DNA of 47,310 nt. It comes from an uncultured Bacillota bacterium. Lineage in GTDB: Bacteria; Bacillota; Clostridia; Christensenellales; Borkfalkiaceae. Under the pieces are notes generated by a model. The model did not search any database, had not been told where the DNA came from, and saw only the letters and a list, made by a program, of their open reading frames with translations. Both the position numbers and the translations under genes were made by a program. Below are positions 1 through 7,068 of this stretch, one piece after another. Each line of letters starts with the position of its first letter. Positions within the stretch are counted from its first letter, which is position 1. Where the stretch lies: NCBI GenBank assembly GCA_949283775.1, contig CASDTU010000060.1, forward strand, positions 1 through 47,310. Reading direction: 5' to 3'.

Positions 1-516
1 CCCCTGCGGCACCGTTAAAAGTTTCGCAATCTCCTTATTGTTCTTCTCCGGCTTCGACAGATTGACCGTGATTTCAAGGCAGTTCTTTCCGTCCTGATAC
101 TCCCACTTTAAATTCTTCGCGATCGCGCTCTTCTTCACATACCCGTTCGCAACCGACAGCCCGTACAGATAATCGCAGGCCGCCTGCTCGCCCGACTCCC
201 CCTTGATCCGCAAAAACTCGCCGTTTACCTTCGACGGCAGCGGGGATAATAGCCCGAAAATGTCCGCACAAAACCGCTCCGCAAAACTTTCCTCGCACAG
301 CCCTTTTTCCAAGACGTACTCCGTCAGCTCCTTCTCCAGCTCGTCCGGCACGTCCATCCCCTCGATGTCCGATACCTCCGCTTTCCCTTCGTACGGCTCG
401 CTCAGCTTCAGCTCCGACAGCAGGACGTTCCGCATATACGCTTCGTCCGTACCTTCCAGATGCAACCGAAGTTTTGCATATTCCAGCAACCGCTCTACCA
501 ATTCTCTCCCGTCCAT
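1..516 (-). CDS. galT: UDP-glucose--hexose-1-phosphate uridylyltransferase, class II (partial, C-terminus beyond window)
   Basis: The minus-strand frame runs off the left edge, so only about 172 N-terminal residues are present. The translation opens MDGRELVERLLEYAKLRL and ends with NLSKPEKNNKEIAKLLTVPQ, which resembles the Firmicutes-type (class II) GalT just before its conserved YPKC segment. The enzyme exchanges UMP between UDP-glucose and galactose-1-phosphate in the Leloir pathway. I chose the ATG at 516 because AGAGAGGTG lies just upstream; two in-frame ATGs at 531 and 537 lack a comparable site. A strong promoter lies about 117 bases upstream (633-661), giving a longish leader. Neighbouring galK or galE would be outside the window. 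Identification rests on family resemblance of the N-terminal part only, so it is good but not certain. Confidence 0.8.
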   Translation of the reverse strand, partial: MDGRELVERLLEYAKLRLHLEGTDEAYMRNVLLSELKLSEPYEGKAEVSDIEGMDVPDELEKELTEYVLEKGLCEESFAERFCADIFGLLSPLPSKVNGEFLRIKGESGEQAACDYLYGLSVANGYVKKSAIAKNLKWEYQDGKNCLEITVNLSKPEKNNKEIAKLLTVPQG

Positions 517-632
517 AAGCACCTCTCTCATTCTCATCTCAGCTTTTGTGTTCCGCCGCATCCTTTCCGGAATTTTGCGGCAAAAACACTTTCGCTCCGC
601 TTGTTTTTTTTGAATTGCTTTTTCAAATATTC

Positions 633-661
633 ATTATAAAGAAATAGATTTATTTTGTCAA
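633..661 (-). promoter_or_regulatory. Sigma-A type promoter of galT
   Basis: Reading the minus strand, TTGACA (656-661), a 17-base spacer and TATAAT (633-638) form a perfect consensus promoter pointing at galT. The rest of the gap 517-867 holds the galT leader and, on the other strand, the sulfatase promoter. Confidence 0.85.
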
Positions 662-787
662 TACTATCGCCGAAAAAACATTTTTCCTTCCATACTTTTA
701 CGACGATTCCATAACAAATTTAATAAAAGCAAGGCAAATCCTGCTTTCTATACTTGTAAAATTCAAGGCGAAATTTTTATACTTTCA

Positions 788-816
788 TTGACTTTCTTTC
801 GTTTTTCTATTATATT
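788..816 (+). promoter_or_regulatory. Sigma-A type promoter of the sulfatase gene
   Basis: TTGACT (788-793), 17 bases, TATATT (811-816) on the plus strand, about 50 bases upstream of the sulfatase start. A second ATG at 834 with AGAGG before it is out of frame with the sulfatase and overlaps it; I do not call it a gene. Confidence 0.75.
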
Positions 817-867
817 TATTTTAAGAGGAAAAAATGCTCTCTTCGGCAGAGAAAAAGGAGATCATCC

Positions 868-2343
868 ATGGCTCAAAAACAAGTTATTCTGATCATGACA
901 GACACGCAGAGAAAAGATATGATCGACGGCTACGGCGGCGAAAATATGCATACGCCGAATCTCGATTCGCTTATCCGCAACGGGATACGCTTTGACAACG
1001 CCCAAACGACACAGCCCGTTTGCGGCCCCGCAAGAAGCGCTATTTTTACAGGAACGTATCCGCATTCCAACGGCAGTTGGGGAAACTGTATGCCCCTCTA
1101 TCCGAATATCAAACATATCGGCCAACGGCTCAGCGCGCACGGCATCCATTCCGCATACATCGGGAAATGGCACCTCGACGGCGGAGACTATTTCGGATAC
1201 GGCATCTGTCCGGAAGGCTTCGATCCGCAGTATTGGTACGATATGCGCAACTATCTTTCCGAGCTTACCCCGCAAGAGCGCGTAAAGAGCAGAAAATGCT
1301 CCGCTACGCGCGAAGGCATCACGGAGGACTTTACTTTCGGACACCGCTGCGCAAACCGCGCCATTGATTTTCTGCAAAAAAACCACGGCGAATCCTTCTT
1401 TCTGACTCTCTCATTCGACGAACCGCACGGGCCCTGTCTTTGCCCGAAAGAATTTTTAAACCTTCATCTGCATCATAAATTCAAAAAATCCGAAAATGTA
1501 TTCGCGCCGCTCACAAATAAGCCGGAGCATCAGAAACTTTGGGCGGACATGTTTGATTTTTCAAACAACCCCGATCTGCTGTTCCCCGAATTTTTCGGCT
1601 GCAACTCTTTTGTCGATTATGAGATCGGCAGAGTTTTAAATACGATCCGCAAGCTCTGTCCGGACGCGCTCATTCTCTATACCGCCGATCACGGCGATAT
1701 GCTCGGCTCCCACTGCTTAAATTCCAAAGGCGCGGCCATGTACAAAGAAATTCTCAATATCCCGCTGGTCGTCTCCCAACGCTCCCTTCCCCGCGGCGTT
1801 GCCAATTCTACACCCGTCAGCCATGTGGATATCCTGCCGACGCTCTTAGAATATTATGGCATACCCCTTCCGTACGGATTGGACGGACACAGCATTCTTT
1901 CCCTTTTGCAGGAAAACAAACAGTGCCAGCGCCGCGTCTTTGCGGAATTCACGCGCTATGAGATCGATCACGACGCCTTCCTCGGGTTTCAGCCCATCCG
2001 CTGCATCTACGACGGAAACTATAAACTTGTCATCAATTTGTTGGATACGGACGAATTTTACGACCTAAGATCCGACCCCGAAGAAATGATCAACCGAATC
2101 GACGATCCCGCTTACGAATCCGTCCGCAAAGAACTTTTACAGGCCCTCGTCGACGAAATGTACCGCACGCGCGATCCCTTCCGCGGTTATCAATGGGAAG
2201 ACCGGCCGTGGCACAAGAGCGAACATAAAAATTTCGTGCTGTATAAAATGTCGCGCCAGCGTCTGGACGAAGATATGCCGCGCCAGCTCGATTATGAAAC
2301 GGGTTTGGAATTGACCGATTCCGTTGTGCGGCGGTTTCAGTAA
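868..2343 (+). CDS. Sulfatase (cysteine-type formylglycine sulfatase family)
   Basis: A 491-residue protein of the sulfatase/alkaline phosphatase superfamily, which hydrolyses sulfate esters. The N-terminus has the metal-binding stretch IMTDTQRKDM (D12), followed by the catalytic signature C-G-P-A-R at residues 52-56, in which Cys52 would be converted to formylglycine. TADHGDMLGSH around residues 272-282 supplies further metal ligands. No signal peptide is visible, so the protein is probably cytoplasmic. The start has AAAAAGGAG eight bases upstream. Cysteine-type sulfatases in anaerobes need a radical SAM maturase (anSME); none is present in this window, nor is a sugar transporter or glycosidase next to it, so the substrate (sulfated glycan, choline sulfate or other) cannot be told. 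It is transcribed alone and convergent with the flavodoxin gene. Confidence 0.9.
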   Translation: MAQKQVILIMTDTQRKDMIDGYGGENMHTPNLDSLIRNGIRFDNAQTTQPVCGPARSAIFTGTYPHSNGSWGNCMPLYPNIKHIGQRLSAHGIHSAYIGKWHLDGGDYFGYGICPEGFDPQYWYDMRNYLSELTPQERVKSRKCSATREGITEDFTFGHRCANRAIDFLQKNHGESFFLTLSFDEPHGPCLCPKEFLNLHLHHKFKKSENVFAPLTNKPEHQKLWADMFDFSNNPDLLFPEFFGCNSFVDYEIGRVLNTIRKLCPDALILYTADHGDMLGSHCLNSKGAAMYKEILNIPLVVSQRSLPRGVANSTPVSHVDILPTLLEYYGIPLPYGLDGHSILSLLQENKQCQRRVFAEFTRYEIDHDAFLGFQPIRCIYDGNYKLVINLLDTDEFYDLRSDPEEMINRIDDPAYESVRKELLQALVDEMYRTRDPFRGYQWEDRPWHKSEHKNFVLYKMSRQRLDEDMPRQLDYETGLELTDSVVRRFQ

Positions 2344-2506
2344 GGCACGGGCTTTTTTGCAGCGCCGCTTCCCCGATCCCGCGGCACCTGTCCCCTCTTG
2401 TCTTCCCTTCTGCCGGTAAAAAGCGCCTCTCAGTATAAAGGCAAGGGCGCCCCGCTAGGCGGCTCTGCGGCAATACCGCTTGCTGGCTCAACGCTTTGCA
2501 AACCTC

Positions 2507-2586
2507 TCTGTTTTTACAGGCCGCTGTTTTGCAGTGGCGCCGTTTTGCCATGGCGCTGTTTTGCAGTGGCGCCGTTTTTACAGACC
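2507..2586. repeat. Intergenic 16-bp tandem repeat, five units
   Basis: Five consecutive 16-base units start at 2507, 2523, 2539, 2555 and 2571, with consensus near GCYGTTTTGCARTGGC; the second and fourth are identical. The units contain small inverted repeats (CTGT...ACAG). They fill most of the gap between the sulfatase stop (2343) and the terminator at 2614; I see no gene in 2344-2613. Confidence 0.85.
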
Positions 2587-2613
2587 GGCCGCTTGATTTG
2601 TCCGACAAAAAAA

Positions 2614-2641
2614 AGAATCTGCTCCCTATTTTGCAGATTCT
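2614..2641. terminator. Bidirectional intrinsic terminator between sulfatase and flavodoxin
   Basis: A 9-bp perfect stem AGAATCTGC / GCAGATTCT flanked by A-rich sequence on the left and T-rich sequence on the right, so it works in both directions. It sits between convergent genes, and its right arm overlaps the last codons of the flavodoxin gene. Confidence 0.85.
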
Positions 2642-3096
2642 TTTTTTATTTGCCCTTTTACGCTTTCGAAAAACCCGTTTGCTTTTTCAAAATCTTTTTC
2701 ATTCGGACGATTTTTTGCGATCCCGCCGATCTTTCGCAGGATCCCGTACGTATCAAACCCTCGGCAACAAAACTTACCCACATAATCGGCGCCTTTTTCC
2801 TTCAATATTTTTTCTTCTCTTTTGACGTAGTTTTTTATGTGTATCCCGCAAGTATACAAAAGAAAAACCTTTTGCCCCTTTTCTATTTTGAATTCCCTGA
2901 TACACTCTCTGATCTTCGGATGCATGGCGTTGAAATAGATGCCGGATGCAAACCCGATTCCGTCATAGCCCGTCAGATCGGGAATTTCGCCGCGCAAAAT
3001 ATCGAATGTTTCCACGTTTTCGCGCTGCGCCAGCAACTCTGCGATTTTTCTCGTATTGCCGTGATGCACGGAAACATACAAAATTGCAATTTTCAT
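2626..3096 (-). CDS. Flavodoxin family protein
   Basis: A 156-residue flavodoxin-fold protein, likely a cytoplasmic FMN-dependent electron carrier or oxidoreductase. It begins MKIAILYVSVHHGNTRKIAE, where the S-x-H-x-G-N-T-x-K loop matches the FMN phosphate-binding loop of flavodoxins. YDGIGFASGIYFNAMHPKIR resembles the second flavin-contacting region. The ATG at 3096 is preceded by GGAGTAACTTC, a good ribosome binding site; the frame is open further upstream but without a plausible start. The stop codon lies inside the terminator hairpin at 2614-2641. Which redox partner it serves cannot be told from the neighbours. Confidence 0.85.
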   Translation of the reverse strand: MKIAILYVSVHHGNTRKIAELLAQRENVETFDILRGEIPDLTGYDGIGFASGIYFNAMHPKIRECIREFKIEKGQKVFLLYTCGIHIKNYVKREEKILKEKGADYVGKFCCRGFDTYGILRKIGGIAKNRPNEKDFEKANGFFESVKGQIKKESAK

Positions 3097-3229
3097 GAAG
3101 TTACTCCTTCCGCGGCGACGATGTGTTTTCCGCGTGTGTACGGCGCGCCTTGTACCGACAATACACAATGCACCTATATTTCTGATCGTTGATTTTTCTC
3201 ACGGTAAACAAGATTGCTTACTGTGCGGA

Positions 3230-4555
3230 CTACTGCGCGCTCTGAATCGGCTGCGTTTCCTGCGCTCCGCTCTCCGTCTGCGGCTGCAATTGCTCTCCCG
3301 TTAGCGGCTGCAATAGCTCTCCCGTTAGCGGCAGATCGCCCGAATGATCTCCGCGGTACAGAAGTTTTAATAAAATCGGACAGAGCAGAGAAGATACGAT
3401 CACCAACAAAATGACCGGAAACAGAGGATTGATCGCTGTGCCGGCAAAGAGGCCGCCTTCCAGACCTTTTTTGCAGACCACCAAAGCGACTTCGCCGCGA
3501 GCGATCATGCCGCAGCCGATGATCGACGACTCCCGCAAGCGGAAACCACAGCATTTGGCAACACCGCCGCAGCCGATGATCTTGCCCAAAATCCCTGCCG
3601 CCACAAACGCAAGGCCGAACCACAGCAAGTTCAGCGTAAACCCGTCAAAATTCGCGCTGATACCGATATTGGCAAAAAATACCGGAGAAAAGATCATATA
3701 CGAATTGATGTCGACTTTTCGGTCAATATAGGAGGTGTCTTTGAGCGAGCTCAGAACGATACCCGCCACATACGCCCCCGTAATGTCGGCAATGCCGAAC
3801 AGTTTATCCGCCGCAAACGCAAACGTAAAACAGGTCACAAGTCCGAAAATGGGCAGTCTGCGCTTGTGATCGTATTTTTCCGACAACAGTTTAAACAGCT
3901 TTTTGAGTACAAAGCCCACGGCAAATGCGCAGACAAAAAACAACACCGTCATTAAAACGGTCATCCAAGGCTCCGCGTTCGGATCTTTAAAGCCGAGCAC
4001 GATGGATAATATTACGATCCCGACTACATCATCGATAATCGCCGCAGACAAAATCGTTGTTCCGACGCGGCCCTTTAATCTGCCCATCTCTTTCAGCGTT
4101 TCTACCGTGATCCCCACGCTCGTCGCCGCCAAAATAACGCCGATAAATACGGCGTCCAACAAGATCTTTGAATCGCTCAGCGCCGAAAAACCGCCTAAAA
4201 ACGGAACTGCAACCAAAAATCCCAGCCCCATCGGAACGGCAACGCCGCCGCACGCGATCAGCGTCGCAACCGCACCCGAACGCCGAAGTTCCTTTACGTC
4301 CGTTTCCAGCCCAGCCGAAAACAAAATCAAAACGACGCCGATTTCGGCAACGCCGTTTAAAAAATTTTGTTCCCCTTCCGTGGGCTGAATGGGCGACCAC
4401 CAACCGAACTGCCCCCAGATCGCAGGTCCGATCAACAGCCCCGCTATAACGGCGCCGACAACCTGCGGCATTCCGAGCTTGCGCATCAAAAGCCCCAGCA
4501 GTTTCGTGGCAAACAATATGATCGCCAAATCCATTAAGATAACTGTAATATCCAT
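3230..4555 (-). CDS. CPA2-family cation:proton antiporter (Kef/Nha-type)
   Basis: An integral membrane protein of about 441 residues with 11-12 hydrophobic segments. MRKLGMPQVVGAVIAGLLIG and the following ILFSAGLETD match the monovalent cation:proton antiporter-2 family, which exchanges Na+ or K+ for protons. No TrkA-N or TrkA-C regulatory domain follows the membrane part. The hydrophilic tail instead carries a repeated LTGE(L/Q)LQP motif encoded by a 24-bp DNA repeat. I prefer the ATG at 4555; a TTG at 4564 would add three residues, and neither has a strong ribosome binding site. It has its own promoter (4669-4697) and follows a hairpin that ends the nicotinamidase unit. Confidence 0.85.
   Translation of the reverse strand: MDITVILMDLAIILFATKLLGLLMRKLGMPQVVGAVIAGLLIGPAIWGQFGWWSPIQPTEGEQNFLNGVAEIGVVLILFSAGLETDVKELRRSGAVATLIACGGVAVPMGLGFLVAVPFLGGFSALSDSKILLDAVFIGVILAATSVGITVETLKEMGRLKGRVGTTILSAAIIDDVVGIVILSIVLGFKDPNAEPWMTVLMTVLFFVCAFAVGFVLKKLFKLLSEKYDHKRRLPIFGLVTCFTFAFAADKLFGIADITGAYVAGIVLSSLKDTSYIDRKVDINSYMIFSPVFFANIGISANFDGFTLNLLWFGLAFVAAGILGKIIGCGGVAKCCGFRLRESSIIGCGMIARGEVALVVCKKGLEGGLFAGTAINPLFPVILLVIVSSLLCPILLKLLYRGDHSGDLPLTGELLQPLTGEQLQPQTESGAQETQPIQSAQ
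3280..3327. repeat. 24-bp tandem repeat inside the antiporter gene
   Basis: Two 24-base units (3280-3303 and 3304-3327) differ at one base and are followed by a partial third unit. Because the unit is a multiple of three, the reading frame is kept and the repeat encodes the LTGE(Q)LQP motif of the antiporter tail. Confidence 0.85.
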
Positions 4556-4668
4556 TTTCTTCAACCCGTTTTCAAAAGTTTGAACGCGCTGCCATTGTTC
4601 CGACCTGCAGAATTTTGTACAGCCTCTGTTCCCTTTGATAAAATTCTTTCACATTCTCAGCCTCGATT

Positions 4669-4697
4669 ATTTTATACCTATTTGCTCCGAAAGTCAA
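4669..4697 (-). promoter_or_regulatory. Promoter of the cation:proton antiporter gene
   Basis: Minus strand TTGACT (4692-4697), 17 bases, TAAAAT (4669-4674). It begins immediately after the hairpin at 4704-4728. Confidence 0.65.
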
Positions 4698-4703
4698 TTA
4701 AAA

Positions 4704-4728
4704 GCCGGCGATTTTCCCGATCGCCGGC
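4704..4728 (-). terminator. Putative terminator of the ppa-nicotinamidase unit
   Basis: GCCGGCGA / TCGCCGGC forms an 8-bp GC-rich stem with a 9-base loop. On the minus strand it is followed by TTTTAATT, a short U tract. It lies between the nicotinamidase-like gene and the antiporter gene. Confidence 0.6.
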
Positions 4729-4796
4729 CAAAGTTACCGCTTCGCTGTTTTCGCACCGATGCCCTGTATTTTTTATAAAAAGGTTCAATATTTTTG

Positions 4797-4856
4797 CAGC
4801 AAATTCCCCCGCCGCACAGCAAATTCCCTCGCCGCACAGCAAATTCTATCGCTGCA
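4797..4856. repeat. Intergenic 20-bp tandem repeat, three units
   Basis: Three adjacent 20-base units start at 4797, 4817 and 4837. The first is CAGCAAATTCCCCCGCCGCA, and the others differ at one and four positions. They lie just downstream of the nicotinamidase-like gene stop at 4895 (minus strand). Confidence 0.9.
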
Positions 4857-4894
4857 CAAAGACAAAAATTCGCTCTTTACAAAATATACTGCTT

Positions 4895-5413
4895 TTACAA
4901 AATTTCGATCTGGCAGGCTTTCATGGCCTCGATCGCGCATGCGTGCCGCTCTTTCGTAACGCCGGCACAGCAGCTTTCCCGCACAGCGATTTTTGTTTCC
5001 GGACAAAACGCCTTCAATAAAAGCGCGTTCGACAATACGCAAATGTCCGTACAGACCCCGATCAATTCAATGTGCGTAAAATTCTTTGATGCGGCATATG
5101 CACCCAATTCCACGCTTCCGAACGTAGGTTTGTCAAAAATTCTGTCCCCTGCATCCGCAAGACCTTCCGCTATCTCCCAGCCCCGTTCTCCGCGCAAACA
5201 GTGGAGAATCGGCAAATTTTTCCCTTCCCGCGTCTGCAAATATTGCTCCGTGTGCGTGTCGCGCGTAAATACAACCGTCTCTCCCGCCTTTCTCGCTTCC
5301 CGAATCCGCTCGGCAACCTTCGGCAAAATCTTTTTTGCCTCCTCTGTCCCGAGCGCTCCGTCGATAAAATCTCCCTGCATGTCCACAACGATCAATAGTT
5401 TTTGTTCCGCCAT
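4895..5413 (-). CDS. Isochorismatase-family cysteine hydrolase, probable nicotinamidase
   Basis: A 172-residue cytoplasmic hydrolase. The catalytic triad of the family is visible: D11 in VVDMQGDF, K95 in FDKPTFGS and C125 in GVCTDICVLS. R-D-T-H at 51-54 and H71 fit the metal-binding site of nicotinamidases, which deamidate nicotinamide to nicotinate for NAD salvage. Length is slightly short for PncA (usually 180-210). Other isochorismatase-like amidases share the triad, so the substrate is likely rather than proven. The ATG at 5413 follows a GGGGGAAAG site. It lies 90 bases downstream of pyrophosphatase on the same strand. Pyrophosphatase removes the PPi made by NAD synthesis, which may be why the two are together; this is inference. 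Confidence 0.8.
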   Translation of the reverse strand: MAEQKLLIVVDMQGDFIDGALGTEEAKKILPKVAERIREARKAGETVVFTRDTHTEQYLQTREGKNLPILHCLRGERGWEIAEGLADAGDRIFDKPTFGSVELGAYAASKNFTHIELIGVCTDICVLSNALLLKAFCPETKIAVRESCCAGVTKERHACAIEAMKACQIEIL

Positions 5414-5503
5414 AACTTTCCCCCGCTTGCTCGCTTTTGCCGCTACCTTGTTTCTTTCCCGTTTGCTATCCGTTATTCTTTGCTCCGTTACAGTTTCGCT
5501 CTC

Positions 5504-6046
5504 TTATTTCTTTTTGGCCTGACAGAAAACCTGCTTATAACGGTCTATGCAACTTTGAACGATCTCGATCGCCGATTCCCTGCCCATGATCTCTTTCACC
5601 GAGGTAGTCTTATGTTCCAGCATTTTATAAACCTCGAAAAAGTGCATCATTTCATCAAAAATGTGCCGCGGCAACTGTGAAATGTCCGTATAGATATTAT
5701 ACGTCGGTTCTTTAAACGGAATCGCAATGATCTTTTCATCCATTTTGCCGTCGTCGATCATGTTGATCACGCCGATCGGATAGCATTCTACGAGCGTAGC
5801 CGGCAAGATGGGCTCACTGCAAAGGACGAGTACGTCCAAAGGATCTCCGTCATCCGCCAGCGTGCGCGGCAAAAAACCGTAACTTGCCGGATAGACCGTA
5901 GACGTGTACAAGATACGATCAAGTTTCAACACCCCCGTATCCTTATCCAATTCGTATTTGCTGCGCGATCCCTTTTGGATCTCAATATAACACATAAAAT
6001 CTTCTTTTTGGATCCGATTTTCGGAAATATCATGCCAAATATTCAT
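5504..6046 (-). CDS. ppa: Inorganic pyrophosphatase (family I)
   Basis: A soluble enzyme of 180 residues that hydrolyses PPi to two phosphates, pulling biosynthetic reactions forward. The family signature D-D-G-D-P-L-D is at 65-71, preceded by YELDKDTGVLKLDR and YPASYGFLP, both hallmarks of family I enzymes. The ATG at 6046 has AAGAGGTG seven bases upstream; the upstream in-frame ATG at 6091 would lie in the promoter. A consensus-like promoter (6063-6091) directly precedes it. It is the first gene of a probable two-gene unit with the nicotinamidase-like gene. Confidence 0.93.
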   Translation of the reverse strand: MNIWHDISENRIQKEDFMCYIEIQKGSRSKYELDKDTGVLKLDRILYTSTVYPASYGFLPRTLADDGDPLDVLVLCSEPILPATLVECYPIGVINMIDDGKMDEKIIAIPFKEPTYNIYTDISQLPRHIFDEMMHFFEVYKMLEHKTTSVKEIMGRESAIEIVQSCIDRYKQVFCQAKKK

Positions 6047-6062
6047 AGAACACCTCTTTTTG

Positions 6063-6091
6063 ATTGTACCATAAATTCCCTGCTCTTGCAA
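6063..6091 (-). promoter_or_regulatory. Promoter of ppa
   Basis: Minus strand TTGCAA (6086-6091), 17 bases, TACAAT (6063-6068), ending about 16 bases upstream of the ppa start, so the leader is very short but still includes the ribosome binding site. Confidence 0.75.
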
Positions 6092-6222
6092 TCACTTTCT
6101 GAAAAATCTTTGCGTTCCTTGTTTTTTCGACAATATTTTTGCCCTTTCTTCCGCCCCTGTCGTCTTTTCCTTTGAAACACCAGAAAAAATCAGAATATTT
6201 TCAAAAAATACGGAAAGAAACT

Positions 6223-6251
6223 TTGACAATTCCTGAATTTTATGCTATCAT
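6223..6251 (+). promoter_or_regulatory. Promoter of tRNA-Ser
   Basis: TTGACA (6223-6228), 17 bases, TATCAT (6246-6251) on the plus strand, 46 bases before the mature tRNA 5' end. Confidence 0.8.
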
Positions 6252-6297
6252 TAGTAAGCATTGTTTCGAAGATCGTTTTTACTTTGAATTGAGCCGT

Positions 6298-6388
6298 GCA
6301 GAAGTACCCAAGTGGCTCAAGGGGCTCCCCTGCTAAGGGAGTAGTACGGGAAACCGTAGCGCGGGTTCAAATCCCGCCTTCTGCGCCA
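6298..6388 (+). tRNA. tRNA-Ser (anticodon GCU)
   Basis: The acceptor stem GCAGAAG pairs with CTTCTGC near the 3' end, followed by discriminator G and an encoded CCA (6386-6388). The anticodon stem-loop reads CCCCTGCTAAGGGA, giving anticodon GCU for AGC/AGU codons. A long variable arm (GTACGGGAAACCGTA) is the class II feature expected of serine tRNAs, and the T arm contains GGTTCAAATCC. Total length 91 including CCA. It has its own promoter and a strong terminator. Serine tRNA genes are common phage integration sites, and phage remnants lie directly downstream here. Confidence 0.95.
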
Positions 6389-6393
6389 AATTG

Positions 6394-6440
6394 AAAAATA
6401 GTCGTTTTTAGAGGATTTTGCCATAAAAACGGCTATTTTT
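6394..6440 (+). terminator. Terminator of tRNA-Ser
   Basis: A 17-bp stem (6394-6410 with 6424-6440), complete apart from one G-T pair and rich in A and T at its ends, follows the tRNA by five bases and runs into a T tract. The frame of the truncated phage scaffold gene on the other strand reads into this hairpin. Confidence 0.9.
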
Positions 6441-6746
6441 TATTATAAAGTATTCTGTATTATTGTGCAGTTTTGTGTGTTTTGTTACTAAATTTGTTTT
6501 CAAACGCTGAAATTCTGCCGCATCAAGATATTTTTCTCCGCCCTTTTCATAGGCTTTGAGCTGTCCAATTAGGCTTTCGTTTTCACCTTTTAAACGCTCA
6601 TTTTCACGGCTTAATGCCGTATTCCCTGTGCCGCTTTCTTTTTTCGCGTTCTCAATGTCCGCGCCGTTGATTTCCATAATTTGGTCAATGATTTCTCCTG
6701 CATTCTCAACGCCGTGAAGCAATGCCTTTAATTCCTGCCTTTTCAT
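6408..6746 (-). pseudogene. Truncated phage scaffold-like protein (GP20-type, N-terminal part)
   Basis: The frame encodes 112 residues beginning MKRQELKALLHGVENAGEII, followed by a coiled-coil-like stretch (SRENERLKGENESLIGQLKA) and YLDAAEFQRLK. This layout matches the N-terminus of phage minor structural GP20/scaffolding proteins, which help assemble the capsid and sit after the minor capsid gene. Family members are usually longer. The last 30 or so residues look unrelated, and the final ones are encoded by the tRNA-Ser terminator stem, so the gene was cut off when the surrounding phage DNA was lost. The start has a strong AGGAGG site. Position downstream of the minor capsid gene fits normal phage order. 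Confidence 0.6.
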
Positions 6747-6832
6747 AAGTCCTCCTACGCTTTTTATACGGGGTTGCTCCCCTTAGATTTTTTATGCGCA
6801 ATACCTTTTTACGCCTTGACTGCTTTGGGCAT

Positions 6833-6859
6833 AAAAAAAGACAAGATTTCTCTTGCCTT
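6833..6859 (-). terminator. Intrinsic terminator in the phage remnant
   Basis: AAGGCAAGA, loop GAAA, TCTTGTCTT on the minus strand, followed by a T run. It lies between the small immunity-like ORF and the scaffold fragment. Confidence 0.65.
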
Positions 6860-6872
6860 GATTTTGGTATGA

Positions 6873-6902
6873 AAAAAGCACGACCTTTCTGCCGTGCTTT
6901 TT
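6873..6902 (-). terminator. Intrinsic terminator right after the immunity-like ORF
   Basis: A 10-bp stem AAAAAGCACG / CGTGCTTTTT with a 10-base loop, followed by T residues on the minus strand. It overlaps the stop codon of the 55-residue ORF. A terminator here, in the middle of what would be a phage structural operon, sets the minor capsid/small-ORF pair apart as a unit. Confidence 0.75.
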
Positions 6903-7068
6903 AACTCCTGTATACAACTTCTACAATATCTTCCATGGTAAAATAAACATCATCATTGACTTTTTCACCCCAAACCTCTTTACCGTCTTTACTGATTGCT
7001 AAAACGGTAACTGTTAATCCTGATTTCAATTTTACAACATCATTTTCTTTAATTTCAAATTTGTTCAT
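6901..7068 (-). CDS. Small protein, possible immunity protein (DUF4926-like) for the DUF6883 domain
   Basis: A 55-residue acidic protein starting MNKFEIKENDVVKLKSGLTV. The pattern of a short N-terminal strand, D-V-V-x-L, a hydrophobic VTVLAI strand and a C-terminal MEDIVEVV resembles the DUF4926 family, which I recall as often lying next to DUF6883 proteins; this is a weak match by eye. Its ATG overlaps the stop of the upstream gene by one base (TAATG), so translation is coupled, and GGAGG lies nine bases before the ATG. The pairing of a C-terminal domain on a capsid protein with a small coupled downstream ORF is the arrangement of phage-borne MuF-type polymorphic toxins and their immunity genes. 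It is intact, unlike the rest of the phage remnant. Confidence 0.55.
   Translation of the reverse strand: MNKFEIKENDVVKLKSGLTVTVLAISKDGKEVWGEKVNDDVYFTMEDIVEVVYRS

Noticed and set aside
834..990. Short out-of-frame ORF with AGAGG before its ATG, overlapping the sulfatase start
   Set aside because: It could be an upstream regulatory ORF, but most of its length overlaps the sulfatase gene and its sequence is only the sulfatase gene read in another frame; support is too thin.
4797..4856. CRISPR-like regular repeats (also at 23186-23245, 2507-2586)
   Set aside because: The units are directly adjacent without spacers, differ between loci, and no cas genes are present, so these are plain tandem repeats.
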